NCBI RefSeq assembly: GCF_947496985.1
Contig: NZ_CANMEZ010000008.1
Location: 124,001 to 188,000 of the forward strand
Reading direction: 5' to 3'
DNA length: 64,000 nucleotides
Source: an uncultured Kordia sp.
Lineage (GTDB): Bacteria; Bacteroidota; Bacteroidia; Flavobacteriales; Flavobacteriaceae
Shown piece after piece: positions 60,910-64,000 of the stretch. How positions within the stretch are numbered: position 1 is the first letter of the stretch; each line of letters begins with the position of its first letter. The position numbers were made by a program, and so were the translations under genes. The notes below the pieces were generated by a model. It was not told the DNA's origin and made no database searches. It saw nothing but the letters and a program-made list of their open reading frames with translations.

Positions 60910-61740
60910 TTACTCAATACTTCCTTTCACTATTCCAAAATCCGTCCACTTTTTGTTTTCGTCTTTGGTTGTTTTACGGATGGCTAAATTTTTATTGATC
61001 GATTCTTGGTTTTTATACCCACGTGGATGATCTAAATGTATACAAACGGCACTGTATCTGATTTGTTTACTTTTTAAACCATAGTTGAATAAACGTTCGC
61101 CCAATTCACGATCTTGTCCTCCGTATTGCATACGTTCGTCAAATCCGTTAATAGCTACAATATCTTTTTTCCAGCCAGAAGCATTGTGTCCATTCCAGCT
61201 AGCATTTGTTGGTGTAATTGCGTTTAAAAAGCGTGATTTCAATCCTGCAGATGTTAATTTATTGTTCTTAAACGAAGCTTTTAAACCGTTTTGCTTCAAC
61301 CACTTTACATCAAAACAATTGCCCTCGTAAATATCTTCTTTTGTAATGAGTTCCGAAATATTCATTGGCAGCATAAAGTAACCTCCCGAAAGGAAAAACC
61401 CTTCTTCACGATGCTTTACATGATGCTCTACAAAATCTGCGCGCGGAATACAATCACCATCAGACATTAAAATATACGGCGTACTACATTTCACAATAGC
61501 TTTATTCAGAATTTGAGATTTCTGAAAACCATTGTCTTCATGCCAAACATGTACAATTGGATAAAAGACTTCTTTACTGATTTCTTCAATCAAATCAATG
61601 GTTTCTTGTTTAGAACCATCATCTGCAATTACAATTTCAAACAAACGATACGTTTGATTGTTGTAACCGTGTAATACTTTTGCCAACCACTCAGGTGAGT
61701 TGTACGTACTTATAATTATGGAAGTGTCTATTGTTGTCAT
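60910..61740 (-). CDS. Glycosyltransferase family 2
   Basis: SIIISTYNSPEWLAKVLHGYNNQTYRLFEIVIADDGS; LMSDGDCIPRADFVEHH. Confidence 0.93.
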   Translation of the reverse strand: MTTIDTSIIISTYNSPEWLAKVLHGYNNQTYRLFEIVIADDGSKQETIDLIEEISKEVFYPIVHVWHEDNGFQKSQILNKAIVKCSTPYILMSDGDCIPRADFVEHHVKHREEGFFLSGGYFMLPMNISELITKEDIYEGNCFDVKWLKQNGLKASFKNNKLTSAGLKSRFLNAITPTNASWNGHNASGWKKDIVAINGFDERMQYGGQDRELGERLFNYGLKSKQIRYSAVCIHLDHPRGYKNQESINKNLAIRKTTKDENKKWTDFGIVKGSIE

Positions 61741-61748
61741 ACAGACTG

Positions 61749-61756
61749 CAAAGATA
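61749..61756 (-). promoter_or_regulatory. Bacteroidetes -7 element (TATCTTTG)
   Basis: TAnnTTTG on minus strand 8 nt upstream of ATG 61740. Confidence 0.45.
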
Positions 61757-61790
61757 AAGTTTTTTAGTAAGTTTGTGCTTTAAATTTATC

Positions 61791-62528
61791 ATGCTAACAT
61801 TATCTGTCATCATTCCTACGTATAACGAAGCTTTGTATCTAAAGGATGCTTTGTATTCTGTGCAATTTGCAGATGAAATTATTGTGATTGATTCGCTAAG
61901 TACGGACGAAACTGTTGCCATTGCTGAAGCACATGGATGTAAAGTACTTTCTAGAAAATTTGATAATTTTTCCAATCAAAAAAATCATGCTTTACAGTTT
62001 GCAACTTGTGATTGGATCTTATTTTTAGATGGAGATGAACGCATTACGCATCAGCTTCAAAAAGAAATCATTACAGCAATGAATTCTGGAAAACATACGG
62101 CGTATAAATTGAATTTTCCACATTTTTACATGAATCGTTTTTTATATTTTCATAATAATGACGTCACTCGCTTGGTAAAACGTGAAAAGTGTCATTTTGA
62201 AGGAAATGTACATGAAAAATTGATTGTTGACGGCTCAGTTGGAAAGCTCAAAAACAAAGTATTACATTATACTTATAAAGGGTTAATGCATTATATCAGT
62301 AAAAAAGATAGTTATGCTTGGTTTCAGGCTGAACGGATGTTGGAAAAAGGAAAAAAAGCAACTTATTTTCACCTAGCTTTCAAACCGTTATATCGTTTTT
62401 TCCATGAATACATTGTAAAACGTGGATTTATGGATGGCGTTCCAGGATTGGCTGTTGCAGGAATTAACGCATACGGCGTCTTTTCAAGATACGTAAAATT
62501 AATGTTACTTCAAAAAGGAATTCGATAA
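61791..62528 (+). CDS. Glycosyltransferase family 2 (WaaE/KdtX-like)
   Basis: MLTLSVIIPTYNEALYLKDALYSVQFADEIIVIDSLSTDETVAIAEAHGCKVLSRKFDNFSNQKNHALQFATCDWILFLDGDERIT. Confidence 0.93.
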   Translation: MLTLSVIIPTYNEALYLKDALYSVQFADEIIVIDSLSTDETVAIAEAHGCKVLSRKFDNFSNQKNHALQFATCDWILFLDGDERITHQLQKEIITAMNSGKHTAYKLNFPHFYMNRFLYFHNNDVTRLVKREKCHFEGNVHEKLIVDGSVGKLKNKVLHYTYKGLMHYISKKDSYAWFQAERMLEKGKKATYFHLAFKPLYRFFHEYIVKRGFMDGVPGLAVAGINAYGVFSRYVKLMLLQKGIR

Positions 62529-62664
62529 GTTAAACTCAAAAACTTTTTATTACTATTCGTCTACGAATTCCCTTTCATTTATCTAAAATTTTTAATTAGA
62601 AAACAATTTCGTAGTAATTTTGAGTAGTGTATTTGAAAAAATACATCACCCCTTTTTTATTTTA

Positions 62665-62702
62665 CTACCAAAAGAGTTCTTCCCTAAGAACTCTTTTGCC
62701 TA
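62665..62702. terminator. Hairpin terminator
   Basis: CAAAAGAGTTCTTCCCTAAGAACTCTTTTG. Confidence 0.65.
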
Positions 62703-62726
62703 TAAAATTAGCTTTTAGTATTAGAG

Positions 62727-63452
62727 TTATTTTTTGGGCAAATACAAAATAATCTTATCAAATTCAACAGCATCTACATGTCCCATTTTGTCTTTACCTC
62801 TGGTAATAAGATGTAAATGAATATCAGAATCATGATGTGTAAATACACCTTTATGTTCGGTTGAAAAGAAACCAATAATTTCCACTTCTTCATTTTCAAG
62901 TTCGTAATTAACTTGTCCTTGATGCGCTTCTTTTGGCGAACTGACTTTAGAATCTTTCGGTAAATTTTGTATGTGAATCGTTGCTGTTTTCACATTTCCG
63001 ATAAGCTTACAGACAAACGGACGCTTGAAGTCTTTCGTTTTTTCATCTATAAACTTCTCTACATCCTGAATTGTTTTTATAGTCGTTGGCAATTCTACAG
63101 TGATCCATTCGGTAACATTTGCATAAACGAAAAAAGGCGCTTCAGCATTAAAACTCTTTTCCACAGTCATCGTAGAGTCAGAAGTTACTCTTGATACATA
63201 ACTTTTTCCATCATTAATCAGAATTTCTCCTCTTAAGTAACTTTCAGGTCCAATTCCGTATAGTCCTTTTTTATTTGAAATGGTGTCTAAATCGATTTTC
63301 CCTTGTAATTCGCCTTTCCACATTGCGTTTTTCATCGCACTGATGATTTTTACATCTTCATAAGTTGTTATGCTAGGTTTTTGTGTTTTAGAATTACAAC
63401 TTATGATGAAAATGATGGTAAAAATCCCTAAGATATTTTTGAATCTGTCCAT
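62727..63452 (-). CDS. Acetolactate decarboxylase (BudA)-like lipoprotein
   Basis: Lipobox (IIFIISCNSKTQ); GIGPESYLRGEILINDGKSYVS; STEHKGVFTHHDSDIHLHLITRGKDKMGHVDAVEF (HxH...GHVD). Confidence 0.7.
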   Translation of the reverse strand: MDRFKNILGIFTIIFIISCNSKTQKPSITTYEDVKIISAMKNAMWKGELQGKIDLDTISNKKGLYGIGPESYLRGEILINDGKSYVSRVTSDSTMTVEKSFNAEAPFFVYANVTEWITVELPTTIKTIQDVEKFIDEKTKDFKRPFVCKLIGNVKTATIHIQNLPKDSKVSSPKEAHQGQVNYELENEEVEIIGFFSTEHKGVFTHHDSDIHLHLITRGKDKMGHVDAVEFDKIILYLPKK

Positions 63453-63511
63453 AATTTGATTCTTAAACGAATTACAAGATTGATTAGATTTTCTATCACA
63501 AAGAATGATTT

Positions 63512-64000
63512 TTAAAAGAAAAATGATTTCCCATACATAAGCTTTCGCTTGAATTTTGATATTGAATCTTCTCCTTTGATATCAACACGTTGCACTTGAT
63601 AGTTATCTTTAAATGGAAATCTATTGACTCTATTTCCAATACGCAAACCATACGCCACTTGATGTTTTACCAATTGATTAAAAAAAGCATCCTGCTCAGG
63701 ATTTTTCCTTGGATATTTACCATATGGATATGCCAATACATTACTTACATTCAAACGGTTAGAGATGATGAAATTTTTACATTTCTCAAAATCTTCGTCA
63801 ATTTCTTCAAGAGATAATTCAGGATATTTTTTATGCGCAAACGAATGCAAACCGAGTTCAATAGTTGCTTCATCCATGCTTTTCAACTGTGCAATAGACA
63901 TGAGTTTTTCCTTTCCTGTATTCCATTCATCTACACCATCAACATACTGAAAAGGGATAAAGAAACTTGCTTTTAAACCATATTTTTGCAATAACGGATA
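63512..64000 (-). CDS. Polysaccharide deacetylase-family protein, N-terminus beyond window
   Basis: LLQKYGLKASFFIPFQYVDG; ELGLHSFAHKKYPELSLEEIDEDFEKCKNFI; AYPYGKYPRKN. Confidence 0.78.
   Translation of the reverse strand, partial: YPLLQKYGLKASFFIPFQYVDGVDEWNTGKEKLMSIAQLKSMDEATIELGLHSFAHKKYPELSLEEIDEDFEKCKNFIISNRLNVSNVLAYPYGKYPRKNPEQDAFFNQLVKHQVAYGLRIGNRVNRFPFKDNYQVQRVDIKGEDSISKFKRKLMYGKSFFF

Noticed and set aside
1-64000. CRISPR arrays, prophage, transposase genes, rRNA or tRNA genes
   Set aside because: None recognised by eye on either strand; short degenerate tRNAs or mobile remnants cannot be excluded without tRNAscan/ISfinder.

Overview
This 64 kb window is a chromosomal segment from a low-GC Flavobacteriaceae-type Bacteroidetes, Kordia-like by my impression of the protein families; I could not test the taxonomy. 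Most of it is core housekeeping: pepD, an RSH ppGpp synthetase/hydrolase, fur-purA, mutL, two rhomboids, lepB-dapB-parB-parA, an M16 protease, an OstA-like protein, a class III aminotransferase, paired DUF368 proteins, aroE, DUF349, mazG, def, ruvX, dapD, and an LPS-core-like region. Accessory content includes a phytase/TonB-receptor operon, a tandem amidohydrolase pair and a large T9SS-secreted protein with about nine repeated modules and a nidogen-like insert. The most interesting material is a set of small Cys-rich GG-leader peptides that look like RiPP (class I lanthipeptide-type) precursors. Four are in tandem at 21.7-22.9 kb. Three more are dispersed at 18.3, 31.0 and 43.0 kb, and two of those are absent from the supplied ORF track. 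No modification or transport enzyme is visible anywhere in the window. One precursor has a duplicated TTSTPVP core in which six of seven codons differ, all synonymously. Other items are a structured RNA (flavo-1-like) in the dapD 5' region, a 7-bp microsatellite abutting the start of a WbqC-family gene, near-leaderless promoters, and REP-like inverted repeats.
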